Shown: in pieces, positions 24,490 to 37,420 of the stretch
Numbering within the stretch: position 1 is the first letter of the stretch
Layout of the letters: each line of letters starts with the position of its first letter
Origin: Diprion similis
Lineage: Eukaryota; Arthropoda; Insecta; Hymenoptera; Diprionidae
Assembly: GCF_021155765.1 (NCBI RefSeq)
Contig: NC_060111.1
Coordinates: 9,051,981-9,115,980 of the forward strand
Length of the DNA stretch: 64,000 bases
Direction: 5' to 3'
The notes under the pieces: generated by a model
The model's database searches: none
What the model was told of the DNA's origin: nothing
Seen by the model: the letters and a program-made list of their open reading frames with translations, nothing else
Translations under genes and position numbers: made by a program

Positions 24490-25817
24490 CATTCGTCATC
24501 TCCATGTGCTCTCGCTACACGTGATTTTACCGATCACTCTGCGATCAGGTTCTCCACCTTTGCAATCACACTCGCTTTGATAACCCCGCGATTCGTCCTC
24601 GCAAAGTATCGCTAGTGCAGACGACGAGAGTGCGAGCTCAACTGCCTCAACTCTACGCGAACCTTGTTTTGAGGTGACTGACACCTGATGCGTCATTGAA
24701 CATGCTACGCATGTGGAACTCGCGGTTCGCCTACCTGCGTGCCGGGCTACACACAAATGTACCTTTCATACCGGTTCACGTTTCCTCAATGCATTTGCTG
24801 TCTTCAACCTGTCACGTTTTCACTGTCATTATTATTTTACATGTATTTGGTATGCTATGTTCTTCAGCGAGCGACGTAACTTAATTGTTTATTACCGAGT
24901 TTTTCAGTTATTGGGAATATTAGGCTGGATCAAGGAACCTTTCTTTTTCTACCTTTACTTTTCTCCGTACTCTAGGATATGTGGTTGTTGCGAGTTAGCG
25001 TTATTTTAATGCAAACAAATATGGAGGTGTAAGAAATTGCTAATAAATTTGCAGCGAATCTCAATGACTCTTGACATTTCCGCATTTGTAATAATCAACT
25101 TTACCAAGCTGTAGCTGCGCAAAGATCATTTGGCATCAAAACCACTTGCAAGTAACTAGTAAACAAGAAATGCAAAATTCTTCAACAACATTGTCTGAAT
25201 GATTAATTCTTAGTTGCAAACTACTGCTTCCACCAAAGTACTAATTATAGACTTTACACGTGGCCACTATAGACAACATTGCATTCGGAATGGGCGTTCG
25301 CATGTTACGGATTGCAAAAATTTATTTTTGCAGACGCAGAATTCTTATAAGTCATTCAAGCATACGTAGTATTCATGTTTTGCAAACGCAACTCTTTTCA
25401 AGTCTCGTAATCAAGTAATCCTGGGGATTACAAAATTTTTACACAGAGTGAAAAAAAAAGCAGGTTTTACTCAAAACTGTAGAAAAAAAGGGACACATGA
25501 TGGTTTTTTATTTTTTTATTTTTTTACTATGAATGTAGCACATCTTATTCGGTACACAATGATTTTCACCATTGCTCTACAGTAAATTCTGCATTTTACG
25601 AAGTATATTTTATTAAAAAACCTGATGTATTCCTTTATTCCTGCAGTCTCAAATAACTACAATCTCAACTTTTATTCTTTTCGTGTATAACGAAATTTTC
25701 TCTTCGTTTGTTACTTCGTCAATGTTTCGATCGAGTTACTTTTTCTTGATTCTCTTACTCTTGCTTTTATCTCGTGTCAAGAAATCGATGGATTTGAAAT
25801 TCGCAATGTTTCAATAT

Positions 25818-26560
25818 TAAGGGGGCGGTGGGGGGGGGGGGGGGGGGGGGGGTTTGCTTTTTCTAATTTAAAAATAATGCCTTATTTGAGAATTTTTACT
25901 GACGAAACTGTACGGCTGATTAAATTCTAATTTTGCACATATATTCGTTAGGTATTCAGGTACCTACACAATTTTTTTCAATAATTTTCTTGCAGAAAGG
26001 CGTCTACTACCCGCCCTCAACCATGACGTCGCTCCGTCGCTGGTTGGAATGTTTTTTTCAGTCCAAGTCATCTGAAACAACAAAATCAATCGGCGCTTCA
26101 TTCCATATATGTATATGTAGCTACAGTACGACCTAGAGAAAAATAAAAAAAGTGACGAAGTGGCGACTTGTCAAAACAAAATTATCAATTTCGGTAAAAA
26201 ATTGGGCTCACTTCTTTGCAATAAAAAAATAAATAAATTACGTGTCGTTTTTATGCTAGGTCATGTTATAGCTATATATATGTATATGAAGTGAAACGTT
26301 GTTTAATTTCTTTCTTTCAGATTATTCGGACTGAAGAAAACATGCCAACCAGCAATGGAGTGACGTCATGGTTGAAGACGGGTAACAGACGTCTTTCTCC
26401 AAGAAAGTTATTGGAAAAAATTATGTAATTACCTGAATATGTAAGAAATATATACATGTGCAAAGCTCGAATTCAATCGACCGGATAGGTTCGTCATAAA
26501 AATTATCAATTGAGGCATTATTTTCAGTTTACGATTAGAAATAGCAAATCGTCCCCTGAG
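25818..26560. mobile_element. Foldback element with arms of about 290 bp
   Basis: The left arm (25818 to about 26110, broken by a 23-G run at 25830-25852) is inverted in the right arm (about 26270-26560). Matching blocks include AATAATGCCT, TGACGAA, TTTGCACAT, TATTCAGG, AGACGCCTTTC versus AGACGTCTTTC, and TGACGTCATGGTTGA. The pairing continues toward the centre (CGACCTAG versus CTAGGTC). The outer ends are AGGGG/CCCCT. No transposase frame. The poly-G run lies within the left arm where the right arm has only GGGGACG, so it looks like a local expansion after insertion. Confidence 0.75.
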
Positions 26561-26990
26561 TAATGTAACGATTCTTTTTAGAAAAAATCTCAATTTCCTT
26601 AGTTATTTTATAACTTGTAGGATTCTTTGGAATATGGTAAATGAATTAATCAAAATGTAACGATACTTTGGAAACTCGACTTCCTTAGATTCACTTTAAA
26701 ACTGCAAATCAGTGATTTCTGTTTACATGTTTCCTTGCTGTGAAGTCACTAATTTCGATTTCATAGAAATCGGGTTTACCTCACATCTGATATAGAGAAT
26801 TTCACGAGTATTCATAGTTTGTCGTCCGTTCGAAGGTTTAAACTATTTGAAACTCACTTTGGTTCAGTAATCAACGATATAATTATAACAGTTTAAAAAA
26901 AATGAAGTAATTGTGTCTCTTTTTTATCCTGTGATTAAAGTTAATGCATCGTTAACGTAACAATACGATATATGTCATATTAATTTAACG

Positions 26991-27185
26991 AAACTGAAGT
27001 TAGTAACATTACTGTAACGAAATAAAACATCAAATAAATTTTTATTATTGTTTAATTTTAGAATGACTTTCAATGAGTTCGTTTTTCAAAATGTGAATGT
27101 TTTTTGTTTATTATGCTTTACTCAATTTCAGACAATCCTGAAAAGGTGTGAAGTACTTTACAGTAACGTTACGAACTTCAGCCTA
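26991..27185. mobile_element. Miniature inverted-repeat element, GGCTGAAG family
   Basis: Ends GAAACTGAAGTTAGTAACATTAC and GTAACGTTACGAACTTCAGCCT are inverted copies; about 195 bp. Same family as 8531-8725, 27790-28014 and 34019-34227. Confidence 0.7.
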
Positions 27186-27789
27186 ATTTTTAATTTAAAA
27201 CTAATTTATTTTTTTCAGTATAAGTGTCTATCTAAAAATTCAATAATAGCCAAGTTAGTAGAAAATAGTCGAACGGCGATTGACAAGCTTGGTTGAAGAG
27301 GCAACCGCGAAATGTAAATCGTACAAAAATTTGAATTGAATTCGAATGAAATTGCCGATTACTTTCCAATATTGTATTTCATGAAGGACCAGGAAAAAGT
27401 ATTCAGAAACAGAGATTAATGGCAATTGGCGATTACAGTCAGATTTTGCGGTGACCTTTAGTTATTTATACACAACAAACTTTACAAAAAAATATATATC
27501 ATGCATAGAACTGACCAGAATTTTACATAAAACTATTGATTCTCCGCAGAGATAACCAGGTCAATGCTTTAGTTATGTATACTGTATAATATATCTATCG
27601 TCTTGATTACTTTGAATATAAATTTTTACTCGTCTAAACCATAACATATGTTATCACACGACGATAATTCTTATCATAACTACGTTTAGTTCATGTATCC
27701 CATATTATTTTTCCGCGTGTCTGGCAAATTCCATTCCAAATGCATCCAAGATTGGTCCGTTTCGTCGGTTTCAAGTTATCTTCTAGCAA

Positions 27790-28014
27790 GTTTGAAGTTA
27801 GCAACGTTAACATAAAATAACGAGACACAGGAGATAAAAAAATCGTCAAGTTACAATTTCAAAATGAATTTGCGGAAGTTGGGTTTTGGCTTTGCGAAAT
27901 ATAAAAATGCTTTGCGTCAAATTATGGTTTACTACATTTTTGACAATATTTATATTGCGAAAATACGATTTTTTCTAAGAATGCATCGATACTTCAACGT
28001 CACGAACTTTAAAC
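27790..28014. mobile_element. Miniature inverted-repeat element, GGCTGAAG family (divergent)
   Basis: Starts GTTTGAAGTTAGCAACGTTAAC and ends AACGTCACGAACTTTAAAC, inverted and diverged copies of the family ends; about 225 bp, no open frame. Confidence 0.55.
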
Positions 28015-30059
28015 TTATAGTTTTAGACTATTCTTAGACTGTTCTATTGCGTATCTGATAAATATTGTTGATTCTCGAAAAATGGCAAATCTGTTACGAT
28101 AATATCTCCTCAACAATCTACCATCTGTAGACAACAATGAGTTTTTTTTTTTTTCTTTTTTTATGAAAAAAGGTTTCACAATTTTTGTACATACCATAAA
28201 GTGGAGAGAAATTTTTCTTAAACGTAAAGAATTAAAACTTGTGGGTATAAACTGTCTTCATGTATAATTTATTAGTTTCTCCAGAAGACATCTCATCTCA
28301 AAACATCTCATGTGTCAACCGAAGTCACGTTGTTACTCTGAAAATAGTTGACACCATGCTGTGATCGAAACGTCAGCCAAAACTAATGAATTATTCATGA
28401 GGAAGTTTTAATTCTTCAGCATAACGTGAAGTAGAGAAACTTACACTAATCAGGGGTGGAATTGTGTGTACCAAGAGATTTTCTTTAATACATCAAAGTA
28501 ATGCGTAGTTTTGACAAAATCCTTCCAACGCGTTAGTTACTTTAGGTCAATCCGATAGCAGAAGAAAATTTGTTGGCTAAACGGATCGTTTCGTTGACTT
28601 TATGTTTAAAAAATAATTTTGTTGATTTAGCAGCATTTGAGTTGGTTCAAAAATTCTTTTTTCTGATTGTGAGTGAGTGATGGACTATATATATTCTAGC
28701 TACATTTTCTTTAGTATTATAGGCCAATATTTCAGTGGTCGTTACTGCTTATGTTTTCACGACTTGTAATGATTTCAATTAAGTGATCTTGCATGATTTT
28801 TCTGCGTGACTATGATATTTTATTTTTTCATTATTTTATATCCGTGATGATGGATGGGGGTTGAAGTGTATAAATAAAGATTAGAAAATAAAAGTCTCGA
28901 TGTCATATTTTCAAAGACGTTAAAATTTTTATCATAGAATTTAAAAAGACAGAGAATTGAAATACAGAAGAGTCAAAACGTAGAAAGGTCAAAGTATAGA
29001 TTGAACCTCGGATTGAACTGAAATATTGAATCGTCAGATCGAATTTGGGTAGACGAATGTAGGAAGCCAAAACATAGCTGTAAAAACGTCAGAATTCGCT
29101 CGATTCTATACTTTGGTTGTGTATGAACTTCACCTACCAGCAGTCTGAATTTTTATAAAATAGAATTTTGCATTTTTGAATATTCGATGTTCTAACCTGT
29201 CTGTTTTCTGATCCTTCTACATTTTTCCACCCCCACCCGACGTGTTTGTAAAAATACGTATCTTCATTTTTTATCTGTATAATACTTTTGGAGTTATTTT
29301 TGTATGGCTATTACATGTAAATATAATTAATTCTTTATGTTAGCCACAGTATCATAGATTGATTTAGGGTGGAGGTGGGGGGGGAGGTACATTTAATTTT
29401 TTTAGGTACATGAAGCTCCGGTGTTGTAGGGACGTGAAATTTATATCCGGAGTTGTTTTTTTTGAAATGAAAATGAATTTGAAAATTATAATTATCAAAA
29501 CAAAACCTCATACTTAGTGAAGTTTGTTTTCTCGACCGAATCGGAGTATCGTTAAATCCATACGTAGAAGTTTGAAGAACATAATTTCACACTCGGTAAG
29601 AAATAGACGACTCGATAAATAAAATTGTATCATTTTTCAAGCATACTTGTCAAAAAAAAAAAGAAAATCGTTTTCTGCTCGAAAACTATCCTAAATATCT
29701 ATGTTTATTAGGGATTAGTAGTAAAATCGTATTCATACTTCTCATATGAATTGCCAATGGTGACTTTAAATTCGTATTTCATCTTGCTATTTCTTGCTCA
29801 GATTCAAAGGACGAGCTTCCCGTCTAAAATCAGATGTCACGCACTTTCAAAATCTTAAAAATAGCACAATCCACAAGTCGACCCATATCAATTTTATCTT
29901 TTCTTATTGAAACAGTCAAAGTTTTACATAAAACTTTATCTTGCATCTCTTTACATTTCTGAGGTATTAGTCTGGGACGATTGAAACTTATTACCCTGCA
30001 CGAAGCGTCCAAAATGATAAAAATTCAATACATTCGAGTAAGTATTTATTTTTAGTGCA
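28015..30059. other. No gene or element recognised
   Basis: AT-rich sequence with no frame above about 60 codons that looks coding and no clear inverted or tandem structure. AGAAAAGTC/GTCAAAA-type short repeats around 28900-29100 are weak. Confidence 0.4.
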
Positions 30060-30300
30060 GGCCTCGTTCTTCGAATGATTTCGAAGATCTAAGTATCAAT
30101 CGGATGATTTCAAAGTAATTTCGAGATTTCGTTCGAAGGACTTCGGTGTATAAGATGCAGGTAATTTTTACATGATTTCAGATAACACCAGATGATTTTG
30201 AATGATCTTATTGTGATTTCGAGGAGATTTCTATAATGATTCCAACTGTTTTTCAAAGTCATTTCAGTTTAATTCGGATGATTTTTTATACAATATACTG
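30060..30300. repeat. Degenerate tandem repeat of GATGATTTC-like units
   Basis: Repeated GAATGATTTCGAAG, GGATGATTTCAAAG, ACATGATTTCAG, AGATGATTTTGAATG, TAATGATTCC and GGATGATTTT blocks about 20-40 bp apart. Resembles the array at 20830-20985. The flanking foldback element begins 100 bp further on. Confidence 0.5.
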
Positions 30301-30405
30301 TAATTTCTTTTTTACTTCAAGCCTCGCTTCAAGCGAATAATAATTAATTTCAAACTGGAGTGTGTAGTGGACTTGAAGTGTGGATACTCCTTGTTTAGAA
30401 CAGGT

Positions 30406-31213
30406 TTAAGGTGCTTATAAAGACGCGTTGTATACCTCGAAAATGCGGGGATGCATAACTCCTATACCGCTCAAGCGATCAGAGTAAAACTTGGGTAATT
30501 AATGTCTTATTTTGGCAAAAAGTGGAGCGTCTTTTGACTTTTTCAAAATTTGGAAAAAAATTTTACAGATTGGTTACCACCTACAGAAATTGACCAAATT
30601 TTCACAGTTGCACTGAATGGATCGAACTATCCGGTATGATGCCACTCGACGGTGATGAAACACATATTTTGAGCCCAGTCCCATGAGATTTGATGGTGAA
30701 ATGACGAAATGGCAACTGATCTGGTTTTCGATTATGAAGAAGACCAAAATCTCATTTTGGCGACACTTGTTACCGATCTTTCACGCATGCCGGTAATTTT
30801 TTACCGACATTACACGCATACATTACGGGCATGCGCGTAATGTCGGTAACAAGTGTCGCCAAAATGAGATTTCGGTGTACTTCGTAATCGAAAACCAGAT
30901 CAGCTGCCATTTCGTCATTTCACCATCAAGTTTCATGGAACTGAGCTCAAAATGTGTGTTTCATCACCGCCGAGTGGCATCATACCGGATAGTTCGATCC
31001 ATTCAGTGCAACTGTGAAAATTTGGCCAATTTCTGTGGTTGGTAACCAATCTGTAAAATTTTTTTCCAAATTTTGAAAAACTAAAAAGACGCTCCATTTT
31101 TTGCCAAAATAAGGCATTAACTGCCCAAGTTTCATTCTGATTGCTTAAGCGGTATAGGAGTTTTGCATCCCCGTGTTTTCAAGGTGTACAACGTGTCTTT
31201 ATAAGTACCTTAA
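30406..31213. mobile_element. TTAA-flanked long foldback element, family A copy 1
   Basis: TTAA (30406-30409) + GGTGCTTATAAAGACGCGTTG at the left, and CAACGTGTCTTTATAAGTACC + TTAA (31210-31213) at the right. The two arms, roughly 390 bp each, are near-perfect inverted copies. The centre (about 30770-30870) is a smaller nested palindrome of TTACCGACATTACACGCAT-like units. TTAA at both ends is the piggyBac target pattern. Three further copies occur in the window. No transposase, so non-autonomous. It abuts a family B element and shares its right TTAA. Confidence 0.85.
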
Positions 31214-31416
31214 TGCGACGTAGCAGTCCTACCTTTACCGACCGAGCGAACTCATCCGTTTTATTCCTATATTAAATAAACAAACGAAAGGAGTGGATTG
31301 AAATTTCGACGGTGCGCTGCTTTTTTGTACCGGAATCAAGGAAGGTTACTCATATTCCGAAAATCGTGAAAAAAATTCGCTCGGTCGGTAAAGGTAGAAC
31401 TGCTACGCTGCATTAA
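31210..31416. mobile_element. TTAA-flanked miniature element, family B copy
   Basis: TTAATGCGACGTAGCAGTCC at the left is the inverse of the right end (GAACTGCTACGCTGCATTAA); the arms continue as CCTACCTTTACCGACCGAGCG. Related to 21727-21877. Its left TTAA (31210-31213) is also the right TTAA of the family A foldback, so the pair reads TTAA-A-TTAA-B-TTAA. Confidence 0.8.
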
Positions 31417-34018
31417 GGAACCATGATCTTACAGTATTTTATGATCTGCTAATATTAGTGAGGTAAGAATACCGTGTATATACTATATATACTTTGATCT
31501 GTCATACCGGATGCCACTTTCAACTGCATGCGACTAACCACATCCACATGTGTGCATTATCATCGTGGTATGTTATAACAAGGCCGTGGCAACCATATGA
31601 TAAGACTGACTAAATCTGAATCTGAAATATGACTGGCCAACCAAGGTTTTTATCTACGTGTTCTTTTCCTGTTGGTGTTTAACGCGTTTCATTCAAGTAC
31701 TTTTCCACTTCTCTGTCGCTGATTTTTTACCCCTCTTACACACTCGTAGAAAAGTTTGATTTCTTTAAAAAATTCGTTTCTAGGCGCATATAGTAAAATT
31801 TTTTTAACATGTTAAGGCTTTCATTTTCAAATTCCATGCATCAGACTGTTTTTCTAAAGCTTTCGATTCTTTACAAAAATATTTATTTTTCATCATTTTC
31901 GGTATATCTGACAACGGCTTATAAAATTTTACAGAGCAAAAAAAGTTTCTATATATGTTATTTTCATAATATACTTCGATCGTAAAGCGGACTATGTTAG
32001 AATTGATCTAGAGATCAAATTTTGAGAGAAACCTTTTTTATTGATTTAAAAGCGTTCAAGCCCCTGGGAGCATAAACATGAAAAAACAACTCTATTGAGA
32101 ACCACCCTTGGATAGCTTGTGTTTCTCTTTAGTTCTTCGAAGTCGTTACAATAGTGTAGTCATGTGTTCACTTGCTCCTCGTATTTTTTTGTAAAATTTG
32201 CAGCTCAGATCATGTAATAATTTCATTGATAACCTCGTCTCTAGACTTTGTATAATGAACACTATCGTCAACATCAAATTTACATTTGTCAGAAGTTTAA
32301 TCAGAAATGGTACCTCTGTCAATATTAAATTATTCAGTGCAGCCGAAACATTTCAGAAGCGTACGTATCGACTTTACGTAATTAGCTAATTGGCATTAAT
32401 TATTATAACTTTATATTTGGCTGATTTAATTACTGCACACTCGGCTAACTTGACTTTACATCATGTATGAAATGTTACAGTTTTTCTGTGTTCGATTGAA
32501 TTAAATTAATAATATAATCGTTTCAAGGAAATTGGTCATTTGAATCAATTAATTATTTTATTCAATGCACGAGCTTACCAAAAATATGAATCTTTTTTTG
32601 AGGAAATTAATATTTCCTTGCGAATAAAAAAAAAAAACAATTAATCGTTTTCAGGTAGCAAAATTCTCTCGATATAAGAAATAGAATTTTTTACAATACA
32701 AACTAATACTGTGCAGTGACAAAAAAAATTCGTCATATAATAATCAATTCGAGTATCAGAATCAAATACTGGATTCAATCAGCGTGTTACATTATAATTT
32801 GTTCCATAAAAAAATCAAATTTCTGCTTTATCATCCGCATATGATTTCTTTCGAATAATTGAAAATATTAATCAAAAACTTTTATTTTTCGATAAAATTC
32901 GTATAATAAAGTTGTCGTGAGTATTTGATTGATTTGAAATGAATAAGAAACGATGTTGAAGTTTATAAGTAATATTTTTGTGTAGAGGTAGGAGGAGTAC
33001 AGTACGACTAAAATAGGTCAGCAATTAGGTAAAAGTATAGCTAAAAATGAGCAGTTTTTTTATGGTAAATAACAGTTGCCACAGCCATGATGCAAATTCC
33101 AATTTTGTGTTTTATGTTTTAGCTAGAAGGATCGAATTTTGGTGGATTTTACATGCGCCATAATGCATGCGACATCTTGGATTCAGAAATTATCAAATTC
33201 TCACTTTTGATTCGTGATCAGCGACTTCAAAAATCCCCGGGTAACAAAATTTAGACCAAAATATTAACTTGAAAAACGTGTGACTGAAGGGGTCAATTTA
33301 AGTGTAAAATATGGTTATCGATCTTGTTATTGATACTTTTTGTGTATTCGAATCTTGACCGCCATACTTAATCGACTTCATCAAAATCTCACTTCGTAAA
33401 AAAAAAAAAAATATATATATTCTTTTGATTATAAAAATCCTTTTTCTTGGGGATGAAGAACTCTACGATTGCTACTTCATAGAAATGTCCGCGAAAACTA
33501 TGGATGAAAAATAGGGTGTTTCATAAAAAAGTAATTTTTGAATTTCCACTGTGGCATCGTCTAAAAATTTTTTTTTGGCGGGGGGGGGGGGGAGTGTTTA
33601 AGGAAAGATTCTCTCAAAAGATGAGCGTTGAACGTTATGTCCAAGATGGCGCTCATTCGATTTTTGACTTTTTTTTAAAACATTTTTATGAGAACTCCTT
33701 TTCATGATAGATGTTTTACTGTTCCGGTGATTCTGAGAACTCAACAAACTATTTTTGAGAATATTTCCGTGTCCCGCTTCGTTGGGCTCTTATGTTATAA
33801 AACCATAATCGAATACGCTTGTATTCAAAGTTGCTTCACTCTTTTGGACATTGAGAAATCCATCCAACCGTTTTTGAAGGGATTGCCTGTGTTCTTCATG
33901 TCTATTATTTGCTTCATGTGGGACGTTGGAGCCTGTAAATGGGGTTTCCCCATTACGAAGCTGGAGCGTAGCAGCAAGAGTGAGCAGCGAAATGTAGTAA
34001 CGTTGATTGCGATGTCAG
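31417..34018. other. No gene supported; repeat fragments
   Basis: Mostly AT-rich unique-looking sequence. About 33110-33300 carries a fragment related to the 23116-23303 repeat. A run of 12 G lies at 33581-33592. TAGGGTGTTTCAT at 33512 resembles the end of the mariner-like family. Two adjacent plus-strand frames (33504-33707 and 33688-34032) show no domain and no start or splice support. Confidence 0.4.
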
Positions 34019-34227
34019 ACCGAAGTTTGTAATGTTACCGTAATCATGCATCTTTGCGAAAAGTCGTTACTTTGCAACTTTAGGAGTATTTGAAATTTAG
34101 TAAACTGTTGATACAGCATCAATAAATTTAGATTTTGTAAATTTAACTTCTTCAGGTATTCTTAAGGTGAAAAATAGTTACATTCGTTTCAATGTTTCGA
34201 TACATTAACGTTACTAACTTCAGCCTC
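34019..34227 (-). mobile_element. Miniature element, GGCTGAAGTTAGTAACG family
   Basis: Right end AACGTTACTAACTTCAGCCTC is the inverted family terminus; the left end GAAGTTTGTAATGTTACC is its partner. The interior aligns with the intronic copy at 7974-8165 in the opposite orientation. About 209 bp. Confidence 0.7.
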
Positions 34228-36454
34228 GTATTGCAATAAGGCAGTCAAGCCCTAAATGAGAATTACGGATAATTATTGGTCAAGTTAAGAGTGTTCTAAG
34301 TTTCTGGTCTCCTGGTCTTCAATATAAGTTCATTTTTCGAAGCTTTCCACTTGATATTGATTGTTCAATCATCATAATTATGACATTATTTTGGTAAATA
34401 GCCTGAAGTGCAAAAAGAGCGTTTTTGAATTTCTATTTGTTCAAAAATCTATCTTATTCTACAAGTCTTGATATGACGAGTCGACGATTTTAGTACACAT
34501 TAATTGTAAAAGTTGATAAAAGAGCCAAGTCAGGAAAAATATTTAGTCTTGCAATAGATTGTTTATTTTGAAAATAATAATTGAAAAAATGTTTTTTTTC
34601 ATTCCTCTACGGGACATCATTTATTACCCTAAATTTCACACAAAAAATCAGCACCCTTCCAGCATATATTATACACATGTCACGGGGTTAAAATTTCGGT
34701 TACTGGTCTGCTTAAAGATGTTATAGTCAGTAGTCCCACAATAGGTAGTATCGAGATAAAATATTCCTAAGTTTTGTGAATCGATTTTCTTCAAAAAGTT
34801 AAATAAAACTACCAAAATTAGTAGAAGGGATTGGAACATGTCGAAGATTTATTTCAAATCACTTGAGAATCATTAAAATTCCATCAAAATCATTTTATTG
34901 AGATGAACATTTTTGTGAAATTCACTGAAACGAATTTGGCTTTTTCCAGTTGCCAATTTCATACTATCACTTTTGATAATAATCGATATTAGTGCAATTT
35001 TGTAAAATCAAATATCCAACGATGCCTGAAACTGCTACAAAAGTGTCGCTGTGGCATTGTAAAAAATAATTTTCACATAAAATGAGTTCTCGTATTATGC
35101 TTAAAGTTCGAAATGTTCAGTCGAACAAAATTTCAAACAATCGATACGACACAAGTTTTATTTAGAAAGTTTTTCACATATTCAATTATCAATTTATTCA
35201 TTAGTAGTAATCTTAGGGAAAACTTTCATATGCTAAGGAAAACGGAGTTCAATTCATGTTGATTAAAGATGAAAATGAAACCTAAATGACGTGAACATAT
35301 GTTAGAACAATTAAATCGTTACTCGAATTCAATCCCTTATACTCTGATAAATATCAAGGATTGGAATAGTTAACCATCACACATGAATCCAACGCAAGAT
35401 ATAGAAAACTTCATGAATAGTGTTGAAGAGTTGAAGAAAACAGGGTGATGACATGCTGGGAAAAGGTCAGGGAATTAGGAGTGTCCACATGGAAAAACGT
35501 ACTTTTTTTATAAATTGCTTTCAAACTTCAACCACGCTTCGTAAATTTTTAGCTAAACTCGCTTTCGGAAATTGCATTGTGCAATTTCTCTCCCCCAACT
35601 TACGAAATTTCTGGAGCTTTTGGTCGTAAAAGCCACCCAACATTACCTAAGTTTCGTGGAAGGAAAAAGGTTAGGGAAAAAAAGTCGGAAAATTTTATTT
35701 TAGAAAACTCCTCGACACTCTGAGAAAGGAACCTGCAATAAGTGATTGATGCTATCTTATGATTAAAAACGTATTAAATGAGATTTAAATATGTTGAAAT
35801 AAACAACTGTACGTGGGAGGTTGTAAGCAGTTCAATAAATTTTATGCTGATGTGAAATTTGAACCTGTGGCGTTAATATAATCCAAGAAAAAGACGTTGT
35901 TCATGTAAATAATAATTTTTGAAATTACAATACAAAATGAAATTGTTGCTTACTGAAATTTATAATACGAAACGTTCTGAAAATGATTTTTCGATGAAAT
36001 TTCTTATATTTTGAAGCATTTTTAAATAGAAAATTTTTATATCTAATGAATATTATCTTCACTTTTAATAAATATGACAATTTTAGACACCCATTTAAAA
36101 ATATTGGATCCTTAATTCAATTCCGGCTTCAGTGTTCTCATAAGGGGAATGGAGCGATAAATTGGCTACATTGGGTAAACTGCCGTTTCAAAGGTTTCAG
36201 GTTTCAATTGTGAAGAAGGATTAAATCATCGTCGTTACAACTTTCAGAGATGAAACAAAATTGCTGCCGTTTTTCAGCTACGGTAGCTGAAAATATTCGA
36301 AAAACTTACGTTACTATTTGTAATAAAGCTTCAAAAAAATTAGAAGGTGTTAGTTCAATGGAATCTAATTTTGAAAATGTGGATATATCATCCGATGTAT
36401 CATCCTCTTGTAAACGAAATTTGTGAACAAGTGAGCAAATTCGTTAGGGCCATT
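34228..36454. other. No gene supported; one dispersed repeat
   Basis: About 35455-35600 matches the repeat in MPPE1 intron 4 (14385-14530): GGGAAAAGGTCAGGGAATTA, CACATGGAAAAACG and CGCTTCGTAAATT in the same order. Otherwise AT-rich with nothing recognisable. Confidence 0.4.
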
Positions 36455-36730
36455 ACTTCATATAAGATAAGATAAGATGAAAAGATTTATTTAATATTAA
36501 AGGACTTCTTCTTAATTAGGGTTAAAAGAAGGGTTAATCTCGTTGAACCCAAAACACCGTGTACTAGTGTGTTTCATAGACTCGGGCGCAGCCAGAACTG
36601 CCTTTGCAGTGACACGGGTTCTTACAATAAGATCACTAGAGATCATTTCCGGAAAAGGATCACTCAATGCCGTACGATTCCTCCAGGTCTCACTGTAGCC
36701 GTCTGTTAACCTGTAAGATATCGACAATAT
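36455..36730 (-). mobile_element. 3' end of a non-LTR retrotransposon (truncated)
   Basis: On the minus strand an open frame (36727-36512, 71 codons, ending in a stop) is followed by a short AT-rich 3' UTR and a terminal simple repeat, CATCTTATCTTATCTTATATG. A coding tail, short UTR and short tandem A/T-rich terminus is typical of jockey/I/LOA-type LINEs. No reverse-transcriptase or endonuclease motif is left, so assignment rests on architecture only. Confidence 0.45.
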
Positions 36731-37420
36731 CAGAAAATGGCAATCAGGCTAACAGATGCGCTTTAACAAAACGTTTGAAAAGATAATCGCAATCCCAATG
36801 ACACGAAGTAAAGTTTTACAAAAAATGAACTTAATCCTACTACAACAAAGGATGACTGAAACTATAACAACTGCTTCGAAAAAAGATGTGTAGAATTTTT
36901 ATGATCCATCAATATTGGAAGTATTCGCACGTTAGGGATCTTAATCAGATTGCAGGTCAGTCAACCGTCCTGGGGGTGGTGACATTCATACCTCCCCAGG
37001 TCTAAGCATGAGGGTTTTCAGACTTTGACGAGGACAACGTCAACTCGTCGTTGGACACACGTACAGATGAAATATGCTCATTGTCCTTTTAGTGCTTTTG
37101 TGAAAGGCAATCTACAATAGCAAAGCTTGAAAAACACGCAAACAATTTGTCCACGTCGACTGTATTGAAAGAGTGAATAGACCAAGTTCACATGTGTGGG
37201 ACGGTCGGCTGAAGAGAACCCTTCGCAAATGAAAGAAGAAAAAATTACACCAAAAGCACTTTACTGACCAGCCATGGTTCTTTTTGCATTACATAGGTTA
37301 TGCATATATATATATCATTATAGTACATTAAATTTGCTATCTTTTAGAAGCTGCTCAATGTACTTCAGATCTTCAATGTACTTCGAGTCATAGACATCTA
37401 GGGAATATATTTTTTTGACG
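36731..37420. other. No gene recognised
   Basis: No coding frame, structured repeat or RNA gene could be supported between the LINE fragment and the next foldback element. A short AT microsatellite lies near 37305. Confidence 0.4.

Noticed and set aside
26321..26381. Apparent start exon on the plus strand (acceptor TTTCAG, ATG frame MPTSNGVTSWLKT, donor GGTAAC)
   Set aside because: The same sequence occurs inverted at about 25985-26095 as the opposite arm of a foldback element, so it is transposon arm, not a host exon.
27048..27296. 82-codon plus-strand frame
   Set aside because: It overlaps the miniature element at 26991-27185 and has no domain or consistent splice sites.
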